A stretch of DNA of 64,000 nucleotides from Parietaria judaica (lineage: Eukaryota > Streptophyta > Magnoliopsida > Rosales > Urticaceae): the NCBI GenBank assembly GCA_954871525.1, contig OX940865.1:16630606-16694605 (forward strand), given 5' to 3'. The translations under genes were made by a program, and so were the position numbers. Below, in pieces: positions 37,940 through 51,000 of the stretch; position 1 is the stretch's first letter, and the number at the start of each line of letters is the position of its first letter. The notes under the pieces are model-generated. The model had not been told where the DNA came from. It saw only the letters and a program-made list of their open reading frames with translations, and did not search any database.

Positions 37940-38340
37940 GAAATATGAACTAGAAAGTCTCATCTCTTTTGGAAGTTGAGGAACTTGATTCCATATGCAA
38001 ACACAAATAGGAACAGCAAAACCCAGCCAACATGAGCCAAAGCAACATGAGGGAGAAAGTCAAAGTCAAAACTTAGCCATTCGCTGATGAACGTCCTCAA
38101 TGGGATAACGCCAAACACGGGCGACTCCACCGTAGCGCCTTCATCACTTAGCTGAGTTGCGACGAGGCCGTGGATTGTCCACGATACCGGCGAAGCCCAG
38201 TAGTACCATCTCCACCATGCCGGAATTTGCTGTAAAGATTTCACACAAAGCTCAATAAAATGGATGCCAAAAAGTAAGAAGAAAACTCGGTCGGTCTAAA
38301 TATTTAGAGGAAACGTATGGAAAATCGGTTTTTAGGTACA

Positions 38341-38663
38341 TGTTACGATCCAAGATCGGCACTCTCGGAATCACGAACTCGCACACAACGAACACACACG
38401 AACACACGATGAACACGATTGAACACAAAGGCCAACCTTCACAAAACCTAATCTCTCCTTGAGAGACTAAGTCTTGTGATCTGGTACTTGGCTACCAATC
38501 TCATTACATGAACTCCCTTATATAGGGAAAGGAGCTTACAACCTAATGGACTCAATTAACGACATTGACTCGACTAACTCTCTAAACACGTTTAACAACA
38601 TTCACTCGATTATGACACTTAACCCACTAAACGACAAGACTAATCGACTCTCGGGTTACATCA
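38341..38663 (-). repeat. 3' LTR of the retroelement
   Basis: 323 bp, nearly identical to 40223-40545. On the minus strand it runs from TGATGTAACCCGAG to GGATCGTAACA. Confidence 0.92.
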
Positions 38664-38782
38664 TTACTCCCTCTCTTCACATTGAGCTTGTCCTCAAGCT
38701 CAAGACACATATTTTGACCTCTTCGGCCCCCGGGTTTGGATGTTATCACCGCTGCCCGGCCCGCTTCCGCTCAAAGGCTCTT

Positions 38783-40198
38783 TCAAAAGTAGTCCCTCCC
38801 GTACTTGTCCCTCTCGTTGAACTTTCGATAGCTGCGATCGCGTGAATCGGAGCGACGATGATCGCCTCGGTCGCGTGAATCGAAGCGGTTGCGATTCCCG
38901 GAGCTAGAACTCCAACAATCGTGTGAATCGTAAGTCTTCTGCGAATCAGCCTTCGGAAAGCGCTTCGCTGCCTTTCGTTGGTTCCGGTCTCCGGGGCTAG
39001 GGCTCCGACTCCACGAATCGAAGCGATTGCGTGAATCAGCCCGAGCCTTTCGAAAGCGCTCCTCCGTCCTTCGCCGGCTCCGATCGCCGGAGCTAGGGCT
39101 CCGGCTCGACCCTCCACTGCTGCCACTTGAGTCGCGCGACCCGTAACTCCTCTGTCCCTTGCGATTGTGCGAGCTAGGGCTTAAATCGCGTATGTTTGGT
39201 ACTTTTGCCTCCAAATACCCTGTTTTCAGCTTTTGGTACTTTTGCCCAACAGCCCCCAGCCCTAACTTCTCTCTGTCCACCTTCTTCTCACAACCCCCGC
39301 CACCAGATCCACCGCCGCCGCCATCTCCGGCGACTTCGCCGGCGACCCCGCCTCCGATGACGGTCGCCGGAAAACGGCGAACATCACGCGAACAAGCTCT
39401 GTATCGCGATATCCCACAGGGATCTAGGGCTCGCGACTTCTCCCGGCGATGTGGAGCACCGGAGCGGCCTAGGGTTCTGTCACCTCCCTTCCCGGCGTCG
39501 ATTCGCCGCCGTTCGCCGCGACTCCGGTCGGATCCGTGCGATTTCGGGTCTGATCTCCTCTTCTCTCTCCGTGGTCGCGATTTTCCCCTTCGTGGTCTCA
39601 ATTCTCCAGATCTGCTCCAAGATCCGCTGCTGTTCGAATCGGAGCTAGGGTTCCGGTCGCTCGGACTGCCTGAAACTCCTCGCCGATGATCGGCGCCGCC
39701 GCGCGGGCTTATGATTCCGGCGGTCCCTTCCTTCCTCGAGTTTTGGCGGCTGTTTGGCTCTGCGATTTTGGCAGCCAACTTCTCTTCCATGGATGCAAAT
39801 TTAGCCGTTAATTCTGATTTCAGATCGAACATCGACTTCTTCATCAAGATCGCTACCGACTGCAGATCTTGCGCTGCCATCGATTGAAGGTCAGCCACCA
39901 CCGGAGTTGCCGTTGGCGCTGCGTTTTCTTGGTGCTCGTCCTTTCCATGGCGATTCGCTCGCTGAATTTCGAGCGCCTCCACACGCTCTTCAAGAGTCTC
40001 GTGCTTCGCTTGGATCGTCGTCACCGCTCCCCTCAACTCGATGTTTTGAGCGGTTTGTAGAGCGATGAATCCTTCGAGTTTCGATAGGAAACCCGTCGCC
40101 GTTGCTTCCGCCCGAGCAGCTGATGCCTTCCATTCCGCCGCTGATTCGGCCATTAACGCCCTCATCTCCACCAAAAAATCGAGTTGTGTCGCTGCCAT
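38783..40198 (-). CDS. Retroelement ORF: coiled-coil plus Arg/Ser-rich protein (gag-position)
   Basis: 471 codons, starting 10 bp after the primer-site region, which is where gag normally starts. The first ~150 residues are helical and heptad-like (ATATGFLSKLEGFIALQTAQ, HETLEERVEALE). The remainder is rich in Arg, Ser and Asp with an RS-domain look, and has a Gly-rich patch (GDGGGGGSGGGG). Near the C terminus a ~26-residue unit containing SPS.GDR and RF.KA.S repeats about three times. No CCHC zinc knuckle, aspartic protease or reverse-transcriptase motif was seen. It probably supplies a structural or RNA-binding function in the element's particle, by position rather than by homology. It may instead include captured host coding sequence (an SR-protein-like gene). 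Confidence 0.7.
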   Translation of the reverse strand: MAATQLDFLVEMRALMAESAAEWKASAARAEATATGFLSKLEGFIALQTAQNIELRGAVTTIQAKHETLEERVEALEIQRANRHGKDEHQENAAPTATPVVADLQSMAAQDLQSVAILMKKSMFDLKSELTAKFASMEEKLAAKIAEPNSRQNSRKEGTAGIISPRGGADHRRGVSGSPSDRNPSSDSNSSGSWSRSGELRPRRGKSRPRREKRRSDPKSHGSDRSRGERRRIDAGKGGDRTLGRSGAPHRREKSRALDPCGISRYRACSRDVRRFPATVIGGGVAGEVAGDGGGGGSGGGGCEKKVDREKLGLGAVGQKYQKLKTGYLEAKVPNIRDLSPSSHNRKGQRSYGSRDSSGSSGGSSRSPSSGDRSRRRTEERFRKARADSRNRFDSWSRSPSPGDRNQRKAAKRFPKADSQKTYDSHDCWSSSSGNRNRFDSRDRGDHRRSDSRDRSYRKFNERDKYGRDYF

Positions 40199-40222
40199 TC
40201 TGAGATCGGCTCTGATACCAAT

Positions 40223-40545
40223 CGTTACGATCCAAGATCGGCACTCTCGGAATCACGAACACGCACACAACGAACACACACGAACACACGATGAACACGA
40301 TTGAACACAAAGGCCAACCTTCACAAAACCTAATCTCTCCTTGAGAGACTAAGTCTTGTGATCTGGTTCTTGGCTACCAATCTCATTACATGAACTCCCT
40401 TATATAGGGAAAGGAGCTTACAACCTAATGGACTCAATTAACGACATTGACTCGACTAACTCTCTAAACACGTTTAACAACATTCACTCGATTATGACAC
40501 TTAACCCACTAAACGACAAGACTAATCGACTCTCGGGTTACATCA
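40223..40545 (-). repeat. 5' LTR of the retroelement
   Basis: 323 bp, the partner of 38341-38663. It includes a TATATA-type stretch near 40401-40406. Confidence 0.92.
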
Positions 40546-43500
40546 GTACATTACTATCTATCCTTATTTTCTTTTTCTTTCAAATATGGTACTCTAATTG
40601 CTATTTACCAATTTCGAATCTGTAACCGGTATTGGTACTAAAAAAACAAATTAACCGGCTTTGAACCAAAAGTCGATACTGTTTCGAAAAATACGAACAA
40701 TTGATGATAAAAAAACTCAGACCAAGTATATACCAGTTCCCCATTCTCGGCGCTATAATTACCGGTTGTTAATTTGGAATCCCAAATTACCGGTATTTTT
40801 AATCGGTATAAGTTTTTCACGATTCTATACCTTCCTGGGAATGATGAAGCCGCTGAACAAAACCCAAAAACTGGAAAACAAGACCAAGATAATGGCGCCG
40901 ATCTGGTGATTTGGAGTCAGAGCGACGGCCATCATACCGAACGCCGTGAAGTAGACAAGGCTCATGAAGAGGTAATAGTAGAACCATAGAATTTTCCGTG
41001 TGTTTGGGTCGAAGCCGATCATTGCGTAGATGACGAGAATGTAGAGGATTGCTTGCACCGCCGCGTAGATTACTTCTATGGCCACCTGAGCGAAGGCGTA
41101 GGTGAGCGCCGAGTACATCCCCGCGGCTCTCTCGCGGTAGAAAACGGTTCTTTCGATGTCAACAACAGGCTGCACTGTACTGGAGTTGCAGGCGCCGAGG
41201 AAGAACACTGTGGCGAATATCGCGCCCAGCAAATTCATTAACTCCTGCTGCGTCTCTCTGTCAGAGCATCGTGATCACGTCGGAATTGAATATTAATTTA
41301 ACCGGAATGAAACAATATAAAACAGTGAGGAGATTATTGGGAGACATACGTTTTCTGTCCCTTGTTCCAGTAGACGGTACCGAACAGAACGGCAATGACA
41401 ACGGTCATTACGAACCTAATACCATTGTACTCGGTGTTTCTCCAATAAGACCAGTGTTGTTTCCAGAAACAAGCTCTGCACTGAACCAGGAACGATTGCG
41501 AGTATTGCGAGGCGAAGAGGAGGTCTTTGGCCGAAGGTGGAACCGTTAGCTCTTGAACAGAATTCTGATTGTTCCTGAAGAAATATAAGAGATATATGTT
41601 TAGAAGAAATCTTCGAGAAAGACGCCTATGTTCTATCGGTTAAGGACTAAAAAGGTTCATATGGGTGAAACCGGGAATAGGAACCGGATTTTGACGACTA
41701 GTCCCTCTACCGGTTTCATAAAAGATCAGGTTTTTTGTTCTTTGATTTGATTTGATTGACCTCGTGATACTTCACATGAATCAGTATCGAAGAAACTCAA
41801 ACGAGCACATGTAAAACGAAAATATACTGCAATTCAGCCTAGTAGGAGTGAGCCCAATATCAGAGGCCAATTGAGACAGCATGCTGAATGATTCCTAGTA
41901 ATACCACACTATTATCTGAAAAAATGCTAAGCAACTTACTTGTAAAGTGAAGACTTGGCATAAAGTTCGGCGAAATCAACCTTTAGTTGAGACTCAATCG
42001 CCGGAGCAGTGACCTCGAGCATCCATGTTGCGGGATTCGTTCCTTCCTTGATCCTAGGCACTCCTGGAATTTCCTTTTGTACAAAACCGTCGATTGATCA
42101 GAAACGAGAACGGTTGAGCTCATATATATAGTTAAAGCATGATAGAGATGAGTACTTACTTCCAGATACTCGATGAGCTTGTGAGAATTGCGACCGAGGG
42201 GTCCTGCGTAGACGAGTTGTCCGCCTTGTTTCATAAGCATCAACTGCAGCCAGAATAGTCGGAACGTGCGGTATAGACGGATGAATTCCTTACGAGCTGG
42301 ACCAAGATGTTGAAATTCGCTCATACCTCATCGAAAGATTCGAAGATGTCGATACTAGGCTGGTGAATTGTGCAAACGACGGTTCTTCCCGTGTCGACGG
42401 TGTTTCTCACCGTTCGCATGACTATTGCCGCCGCTCTAGCGTCGAGACCAGACGTCGGTTCGTCCATGAAGATGATTGACGGATTCGCCACCAACTCGAC
42501 AGCGATAGTAAGTCTCTTTCGCTGCTCTGTTGAAAGGCCATCGACCCCGGGAAGGCCAACCAAAGCGTCTCTAATCGGATTAAGCTCGACCAAATCCATC
42601 ACTTCGTCAATAAACATCTTCCAAAATGATGCAACAAAAAACATAGAAAATCTCTCAGACAATTGTTGATTTTGGATGGAATTAAAATGGTGATTCACAA
42701 AAAAATAAATGTATCAATGTTCTATTTGATCACTAATTTTGTAAAGCACTCATGACTGTAATTTGTTTTTTTTTTTTTTGTTTTTTTTTTTTTTTATGTC
42801 TATATAACATTGATACATTTATTTTTATTTTTATTTTTTATCGGAAATTGCATTTTTGCATGATACTCATCCGATGCCACATATTGACTAATTTAATTTG
42901 TTTAAAAACATTATTTTTTTTAACGGAAATTGCAATTTTTGCATGATACAAATAGGCGAAAAATACAAACTGAAAATTATTTTTCATGAAATAATATTTG
43001 GCATCAGCCATTAAGATATATTATTTCATCACTCCTTAAGAAATATGTATAATTATCTTCAATTTGTATTATTCGCCTTTGGCCTTCATTTTCTAATCCT
43101 GCTATCATTTGGGAAATCACTTTTTCACAAGCTTAAAAGTAAATAACATATAGTTAATAGTTAATACTATATAAGAAACAAAATTGTACAAAGTGTATCC
43201 TCAAACATTTATGATTTATCTTTCTTTTAATCTATATTAGAGTTTAGCTTAAAAACAGAGTAAGAAGAAATTAGGCTTTCCTCTGAATTGAGGTCGTTTT
43301 ATTTTATTTTAATATATTTTTAATCTAAGATAATCTTGATTTTTTCCTTTCACGCGCTTAGGTTATTGTTCCAAAGTTTGTTCAAACTTACCTTGCGCGT
43401 CGTGTTGTTCACATCTTTAGCGAGACGAAGCCAGGCAGAGAAGAGTAGGGATTCATAGACGGTGACGTTCGGAGAATGGATGTCGGTTTGCTCGCAGTAA

Positions 43501-45384
43501 CCGCTGACCCGAATGAACGTATTTTGATTCTTTGGGTATCCCGACACGCTGATGCTCCCTTCGGTGTAACCTCCTGTCTTCCTCCCGGCCAACACGTCCA
43601 TCAGTGTAGTTTTTCCGGCGCCGGTGACACCGATCAGTGCTGTCAAGATCCCTGGCCTAAAAGCACCGCTGACATCTCGCAGAAGTTGAACACGGTTGTT
43701 CTCATACCCAAGTCTCTTCATTTCCTGGTGAACGACACCAATTCAGAAAAAAAAAATAAAAAATTTAAGAATTCAAATTTGGTGGGAAATAAATAATAGA
43801 AAATGAGAATTTTGTGGGAGAAATTCTCAATTTTTATGTAGTTGATAATGATATATATATATAATATTATATATATTTATTACTAGAGAAGAAATCAATT
43901 TATATTTTCAACACAACTAGTTCAGTAGCGTTTAAACTGTTGACAGAATTGAAATAGGCACTATAATTAAAAATAAAAAATATAAATATACACCGAATTT
44001 GTGATTGAACAACCTATGCTATAACGTAAGCATTTTTTCCTTAAAAAAGACTCTCTAATGTAATTATTCAATATTCTTCTTTTAGTAGAAACCCTACCCT
44101 ATATTTATACTCCAAATTTCTACTTTTGCTTGATTTCATCAATTTTTTGGTCCATTTTATTAAAGAATTGGTATTCTAGGTTGCAAGAAATGCATAACTT
44201 TGAGTTTACTGGCGAGGCACGAAACGTAACTCTGAAACGCAAGAATAATAAATTAAAATGGAGAACTTACCGAAGGAGTGTCGACAAAGTAGTTTACATG
44301 ATGGAATGATAGTGTTAATGGTTGGAAGGGCAAAACCATCCCTTTCGTCGGTGCCTTCTCGGAACAACAAACAGTCTCCGGTGAATCTTTGCTTTGCAGT
44401 TCTATGGCTATAAGTATAATAGAACCTCGTTAAATTAACTAATATTCGCTAATTTAATAAGTTTGATTATAGTGTACTTTTTTCTTGTCCTGATTATGAA
44501 GAACGCTATTCAATATATTTACTCGATAAATTAATAATAACCTCGATTCATTTATCCTCGGAGTATTAATTTATGTATGGTATTCTGTATATTAACTCGG
44601 ATAAAGCGAATAAGTGATACAAACCTTCGAGTCTTGGTTCACCAGGTGGAGACATGTTTTTCTTTCTATCGCTCTCTCTGTCGGCAATAACGGCTCTTGT
44701 ATTACGCAGAGCTGATAAATTTTCAAGAAAACAGAACATTTTTCAGCTCTAGAACATGATCTTTAGTTTCTAGAATAAACAAACGAACTTACGGCTCATG
44801 ACGGTCAGCGCTATTAGAAACAAAATATTGAACAGAACAATAAACCCGCCAAGCGCTCCGATGCAGATCCAAAACCAGTATGCATCTGTGAAAAACCCTC
44901 TCGAATCCAGTAAGATTTTTCCCACCGTAGAATTGCCGTTGATGCCAAGTAAAGTCGGCTGTAGTAATAGGAATAAAAGGCTTGAGAACTAAAATATTTT
45001 TCATCTTGCTGGATAAGTTTTCATCGATAGGATTCTAGCCAATACTTCCATGCAAATCAAGCCAACAGAAATTCACTGAGACGATGAATCCCTGTTATAC
45101 TTTCTTGAATAATCAAAGATGAACATAGAAACATTTTCTTTGAGAACAAGGTCCAACTCCAAGCTATTGTCATAATATGGTAAATATTTAATTCCTTTCC
45201 TTTATTTTTAGATTCCTAGAAAAAAAAAAATCCGGAATTCCTGTTGCTCTTTCTGCCGGAATCAGAATTCCAATGGCTATATATTCCTGCCTGTTATTTA
45301 AAAATCCAGAAGCCAAAATTTCCCAAAAAAGAAATGAAAGCGGAACGAGAATTAGTAATTGCATGATACCATATTAGCACTACT

Positions 45385-45924
45385 TATGGATGGTAATTCG
45401 TGTTTCATGTCGTGTTCGTTACGGGACTTACTTTATGACTTTTTTTATGTAGACCAAACCCATCCTATTAATTAATCGTGTTTAAAGATGAAATCATACC
45501 CACCTCATCTATTAGCCGTGTTTATCGTGTCTACCCATTTAACCTATTAACAAAGTCATTTATTTTTAAAATGATAAACCGGTTCTGTTGACACTAATTT
45601 AACTTAATTTATTTAATTATATCATCTAAGATTTTAAAACTTACTAAGAATTTTTTATATTCATTAATTGAAAGACGTAATTATTAGAATAAAAACGTAT
45701 AAATTCCATATAGAATTAGTAGAAAAACTTAATAACAAATATAAAAAGCATAAAGGGCAACTTTTTGCTCCTTAATCATGTCTAAAAGGGTCTCATCGTA
45801 TTATCGTGTTCGCGCAGTTTTCACCCGTTATTGATCGTGTTCAATACGGTTGGACTTAGATACATTTATGGACATTCGTAACCATTTCGTATTCGTGTCC
45901 AGTCCCAAAAAATTGCCACCCCTA
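45385..45924. mobile_element. Degenerate hAT-type element in a PDR-B intron
   Basis: Right end on the minus strand: TAGGGGTGGCAATTTTTTGG; left end: TATGGATGGTAATTCGTGT. The flanking 8-mers GCACTACT and ACACTATT agree at six of eight positions. It sits in the long intron between the exons at 44793-44958 and 46278-46381, and no open frame was seen. Confidence 0.55.
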
Positions 45925-47765
45925 ACACTATTAGTCCAAGCTATTCCCCAAGAATGTCTGAAGTATTAATTACAATTTAAGCATGAAGGAACCCTAATGA
46001 GTTTATTTATGAGATTAATTAGAAACCCGAACCCTATGTATATTCTAAGAAACTTCTAACACCTCTAACTAATGAAATTTAAAGACGACAAAGTACATAA
46101 TTTAAACAAATAAATTATTAGAGGTATAACTAAAAAGACGACAAAGAACATAATTATATTTTTTAGAGTTCAAATGTATCGAGTATATTTTACGAATACA
46201 TTACGAATATTCTCGATTTCTTATACCCCGACCGAACAAAAACGTGTTTAATTTATATAGATCATTAAAGCTCTTACCTTGCTCCATCTTTCATCAAGAA
46301 ATTCATTTATGACTACGGCATTTTGTGCATACATCACAGGAGAAACATAGTATGCCCATGCCATCCAATGATCAAGGTCATCTGCATAAGTATATCAAGA
46401 GCACAATAATAGTAAATAAGTACAAAGTTTGTTTAAATTAGATAAAACGGAACGCCTTATGTTAGACATGTTTAGATTTCTCGTGTGTTTCTTATTTCTT
46501 TGTTCTTATGTTAAGCATATTTATAAATGATGGATATAAATAATTAGTGAAAAGCACAATTTGATTCCAAGCAAGTTTGCGCAAAAACACGGGTTTCTTA
46601 CGTCGCGAGATGACGAACCCTCCGAACAGGGCGATAACCAACATGGCAAATGTACCAAACATGTTCGCCAACACTAGCTTTCTTCCTAAAGCAGCTATAA
46701 GCCGAAAGTATGACATAGCCATCTGGTGCAAGCAGAAGAAAGCCAAGAATTGTTTGCAGAATCTGAATTCACAAAAAAAAAAAAGAAAAAAAAAAAAGAA
46801 TAAGCCAAAAACTTGTCACCTAACCAGACCATCAACCAAAAAATTCACTTTGATTGGAGTTTTTAGTCTTTGAAAATTGTAAATCGCAAAAGCTTATATA
46901 ACTTTCGGGAAGTCGAAGCACGGTTATTTGCGATCATGTCATAATATTATTACCTACTTGGAGCTGGAGCAAAGCCGATTGTGTAGTAAGTCAAACCTAT
47001 CCAAATGGATGATTCCAGAAAAGATATGGGAATCTTCAAGATACAAACCGGCAAGCCGAAAGCCCAAGAAGGGTAAAACAACGAATCCCGTTGCTTGTAG
47101 AACACAGGAAGCTTGAAAACCGTTAACGTCGTTTCTGCTAAGCCGTTGAACAACATATTCACACACCCGAAAAACAGAGCTCCGAAGAATTTCTCTCCAT
47201 CCTTTAAATCTCCCGCTGGCATCCTTGTCCGGATAAACACTGTGAAACAGATGATCGACAAGATAGTAATTTGAATGCCTTTGAATGCGTAGATGAAAGC
47301 GTTTCGTTTCATCAGAAGCCATTCGCGCGCGAAGCACGCTTTCAAAAGCTCCCAATTCTTGATTCCAAACTTGCGTTTCTCAAGAGCTGCAGGGTGAGTT
47401 CTCGATTTATCATATGGAGATTTGAGGTCGGATTCAAGTTGTTGACCAACGTGGAACGATTTAAACCCTGAAACAAATTCAGGAACCGTAACGTACTCGT
47501 AGGGTTTGTCCTTCTCGAGCCAGTATTGTTCTTGGTCGTTCTTCGACGTTACTTCCTGAAGAAAATCAGCGATGCCTTTTCTCTCGGGGCATTTGAATCC
47601 CATGTGCTTGAAGAACTCAAGCACGTTTTCACGAGGGCCTTGGTAGACTATTTGGCCCTCCGAGAGCAATATAATGTCATCAAAGAGGTCATATATTTCG
47701 GGCGCTGGCTGCAGAAGAGAAGCAATCGCTGTGATGTCGCAGATTTGCCGATGGTGAACGTACGT

Positions 47766-48074
47766 TAATAAATTTCCATAAATATATTTACAGTTTATGA
47801 AATTTTGTTAACACATTTACCGTTCAAAAAGTTCTAACATGTTAATGAAATTTCGTAAATATATTTACAGTATTTGAAATATACGTAAATTTACTCACCA
47901 ATAATTACGTTTCGTGTGAATATTTTTTTAGTATACATATGCTGCGACAAATTTTGAGTTTTTTTTTTTTTTTTTTGCGAATATCCGTATTCTTTATTAG
48001 TACATCATACATAATTTTGCAATGTCCATATGAAGAAATAGCAATGTCAATTTAGAAATATGAACTAGAAAGTC
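47766..48074. other. Breakpoint filler between truncated PDR-B and the PDR-C stop
   Basis: From about 47766 to 47990 the sequence matches neither gene. It contains short CGTAAATATATTTACAGT-type repeats and a poly-T run. From about 48002 on it matches the 3' flank of PDR-B. It therefore holds the join created when the 5' third of PDR-B was lost. Confidence 0.6.
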
Positions 48075-51000
48075 TCATCTCTTTTGGAAGTTGAGGAACT
48101 TGATTCCATATGCAAACACTAATAGGAACAACAAAATCCAACCAATGTGAGCCAATGCAACGTACGGAAGAAAGTCAAAGTCAAAATCCAGCACTTTGCT
48201 GACGTAAGTCCTCAGCGGGATAACGCCGAACTCAGGACCCTCCACCGTAGCATCTTTGTCGTTTAGCTGAGTTGCGACGAGGCCGTGGATCGTCCACGAT
48301 ACCGGCGAAGCCCAGTAATACCATCTCCACCAGATCGGAATTTGCTGCATAGATTAATATAGACGAATTAGCTCATGGATGCCAAAAACTCGGTATGTCT
48401 AACCGGTAGAGGTGAAACTGGGACCGAACTACTATTATAGGCAGGGTACGTTCAGCCACCTAACAGGGTCTTCAGTCCCTTAACTTTTTGAAAATGCTCA
48501 AAATTCACCTTAAATTTTTTATATTTGTAACCCTTTAATTTTATATTTTATCCTCAAATATGGTCACTCAGTATTTTTATCGTCAAAATTCATTTTACCT
48601 ATCACCGGTATTTTTATATTTATCCCGGGTCCGCCAATTGTCCCACTCCCGATCTTTTCGAATCCGATGGCCTAACCAGTTTTTTTTTTTGTAACCAGTA
48701 AAGCCCCAATATTTTACTGTTTAGGACATGGAATCGGTATATGTAGCCCTTCTAGAATATTAAAAAAAAAAAAAAAAAAAAAAACCTAATTCCCCATTTT
48801 TTAAAACGGTCCCAGTTCTAAAAAACAGAACTGTTAAATATTGGTTCCCGGTTTTTAATCCCAAAATACTGTTTTAAACCGGTATGGTGAACCTGCATTC
48901 AAACTAGTAAACAATATAAAGTTTCACTCTATCATACCTTTCTGGGAATGAGGAAGCCGCAAAACAAAACCCAGAAGCTGAAAAAGAAGAATAAGATAAC
49001 CGCGCCGATCTGGTGGTTCGGAGTCAACGCGACACCCATCATCCCGTATGCCGTGTAGTAGACGAGGCTCGTGAAGAGGTAATAGTAGTACCATAGAATT
49101 TTCTGGGCTTTGGGCTCGAAGCCGATCATGGGGTAGAGGACAAGCAAGTAGACGAGCGCTTGGACAGCCGCGTAGATGACCTCTATGGCCATCTGAGCGA
49201 AGGCGTAGGCGAGCGCCGAGTACATTCCGGCAGCTCTCTCGCGGTAGAAGACGGTTCTTTCAATGTCGACGACGGGCTGCACTGCGTTGGAGTTGCTGGC
49301 ACCGAGGAAGAAGACTGTGGCAAATATTGCACCCAGCATATTAATTAGCTCCTGCTGCGTCCCTCTGTCAGAGCATCGTGATCATGTCGGATCGTTAGAA
49401 CGACACCGAATTTACGAACAAAGGCTAGATTGCCTTAAGAGAATAAGTTGTTGAAGGCTTGACGATGATCTTGTTTTAACTCTTTTAATTTCATTCGGTC
49501 AAGAAGATACCCAGACCCGTCCCATTTAATGAAATTGTTAATTGTTTTTGTAAATGAAATTCGAACCCACCGGCCACCACCGTGTTCAATCCATTTAACT
49601 AATCTATGTATTTTATTTATTTATTTATATATTTTTTTAACTCTTTTAAGTTAACTAAATAAGTTAAACGATATAAACTCTTTAAATCAATTAACAATTT
49701 AATGCATTAATAGAACAATATTGTAAATATTCATGAAACAAAAAACATAATTTAGCACATGATTGCATATATATTTTATTCGTTAATTATGTCTAATTGG
49801 GTCTAACATGCTCTCATGTTCGCATATTATTAATTAATTTTATTAATTTTGTTCGACACGATTAGACCAGGATTACCCATTACCGCCCCTAAGTTTATAT
49901 ATTGAGAAGAAATACAAGGGAAAGAAATAGAGATTAGAAGACATACGTTTTCTGTCCCTTGTTCCAGTAGACGGTACCGAACAGAACGCCAATGACAACG
50001 GTCACTAAGAACCTAACACCGTTGTACTCGGTGTTTCTCCAATAAGACCAGTGTTGTTTCCAGAAACAAGCTCTGCACTGAACCACGAACGATTGCGAGT
50101 ATTGTGAGGCGAAGAAGAGGTCTCTGGACCACCCCGGCGGCGGAGTGCTGAGCTCTTGAACAGAATTTTGATTGCTCCTGAAACGTTAACAATGTCCTTT
50201 AAAGAAAGAAAATAGAAGATTACAGTGGAGAAACAAGAATATGTCTAGAAGAAATCTAGGAGAAACAACAGATAGGGGCAAAACCGGGACTGAGAGCCGG
50301 GATTTTGAAGATTTCCCGCTTTTTAGGAATTTTAAGAACCCTTCCCGGTCTCAATTAATACTGATTTTCAAAAACTAATTTTTCCGTGAACCGGGAACTA
50401 CGGGACCAGTAAAGAGCCAAGGTTTAATTAATTTTAAACTGGGACCGGTTTAAATAGTAGCTTCAAACCGGAACTCCTCGCTCAAATTGAAAAATGCTGG
50501 TTATAAACGTGGATATTACTGGTTTTCATTAAGTATATTGAAAATAAGCTCATGAATCACTCCTCCTCTCATTGCCAGTTAGTTTTGGGTGGAACATCGA
50601 AATACTTGTGATCTTGAAAATGCAAGACTTACTTGTAAAGGGACGACTTGGCATAAATTTCGGCGAAATCAACGCTGAGTTGAGCCTCAATCGCCGGAGA
50701 AGTGACCTCGAGCATCCATGTTGCAGGATTAGTGCCTTCCTTGATCTTGGGCACTCCTTGAATTCCCTGTAGTGGAAAATATAAGGCTGAGAAACAAAAA
50801 TGGTTGAGTTTATAGTAATAAATATAAATGCTTACTTCAAGATACTCTATGAGCTTGTGAGAATTGCGACCGAGAGGTCCTGCGTAGACGAGTTGTCCAC
50901 CTTGCTTCATTAGCATCAACTGCGGTCGGAAGAGTAAAAAGGCGTGATTTTCGATAAGAAGGAAGTGACCAAGGACATTGAAATTCACTCATAATTACCT

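Larger units (their letters stand above)
38341..40545 (-). mobile_element. 2.2-kb LTR retroelement with a single ORF, in the last intron of PDR-B
   Basis: Two 323-bp LTRs at 38341-38663 and 40223-40545 differ at only three positions by eye. A 5-bp duplication GTACA flanks the element (38336-38340, 40546-40550). On the minus strand the 5' LTR is followed, after AT, by the primer site TGGTATCAGAGC (40209-40220), which fits initiator Met tRNA. A purine tract, GAAGAGAGGGAGTAA, precedes the 3' LTR. The outer base of one LTR end is mutated (TG to CG on the plus strand). The internal region of about 1.56 kb has one long frame and no reverse transcriptase, integrase or protease, so it needs help from another element. 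Confidence 0.92.
37960..47765 (-). pseudogene. PDR-B: 5'-truncated PDR/ABCG transporter copy
   Basis: Remaining exons, 5' to 3': 46954-47765 (broken), 46602-46762, 46278-46381, 44793-44958, 44625-44711, 44271-44407, 43392-43724, 42327-42617, 42160-42243, 41940-42073, 41350-41574, 40831-41257, 37960-38229. They match PDR-C exon for exon in length (one is 6 nt shorter) and stay in frame. The first six exons and the start of exon 7 are absent, so NBD1 lacks Walker A, signature and Walker B; NBD2 is intact ([29 protein letters not shown]). A 30-nt in-frame deletion lies near the break. Upstream of ~47766 the sequence no longer resembles a PDR gene; after a filler, the 3' flank of PDR-C begins. 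The open downstream frame suggests recent truncation. An N-terminally truncated product cannot be excluded but would lack a working first nucleotide site. Confidence 0.88.

Noticed and set aside
39159..39689. 176-codon plus-strand frame inside the retroelement
   Set aside because: Antisense to the element's own frame. LTR orientation, primer site and purine tract all place the gene on the minus strand.
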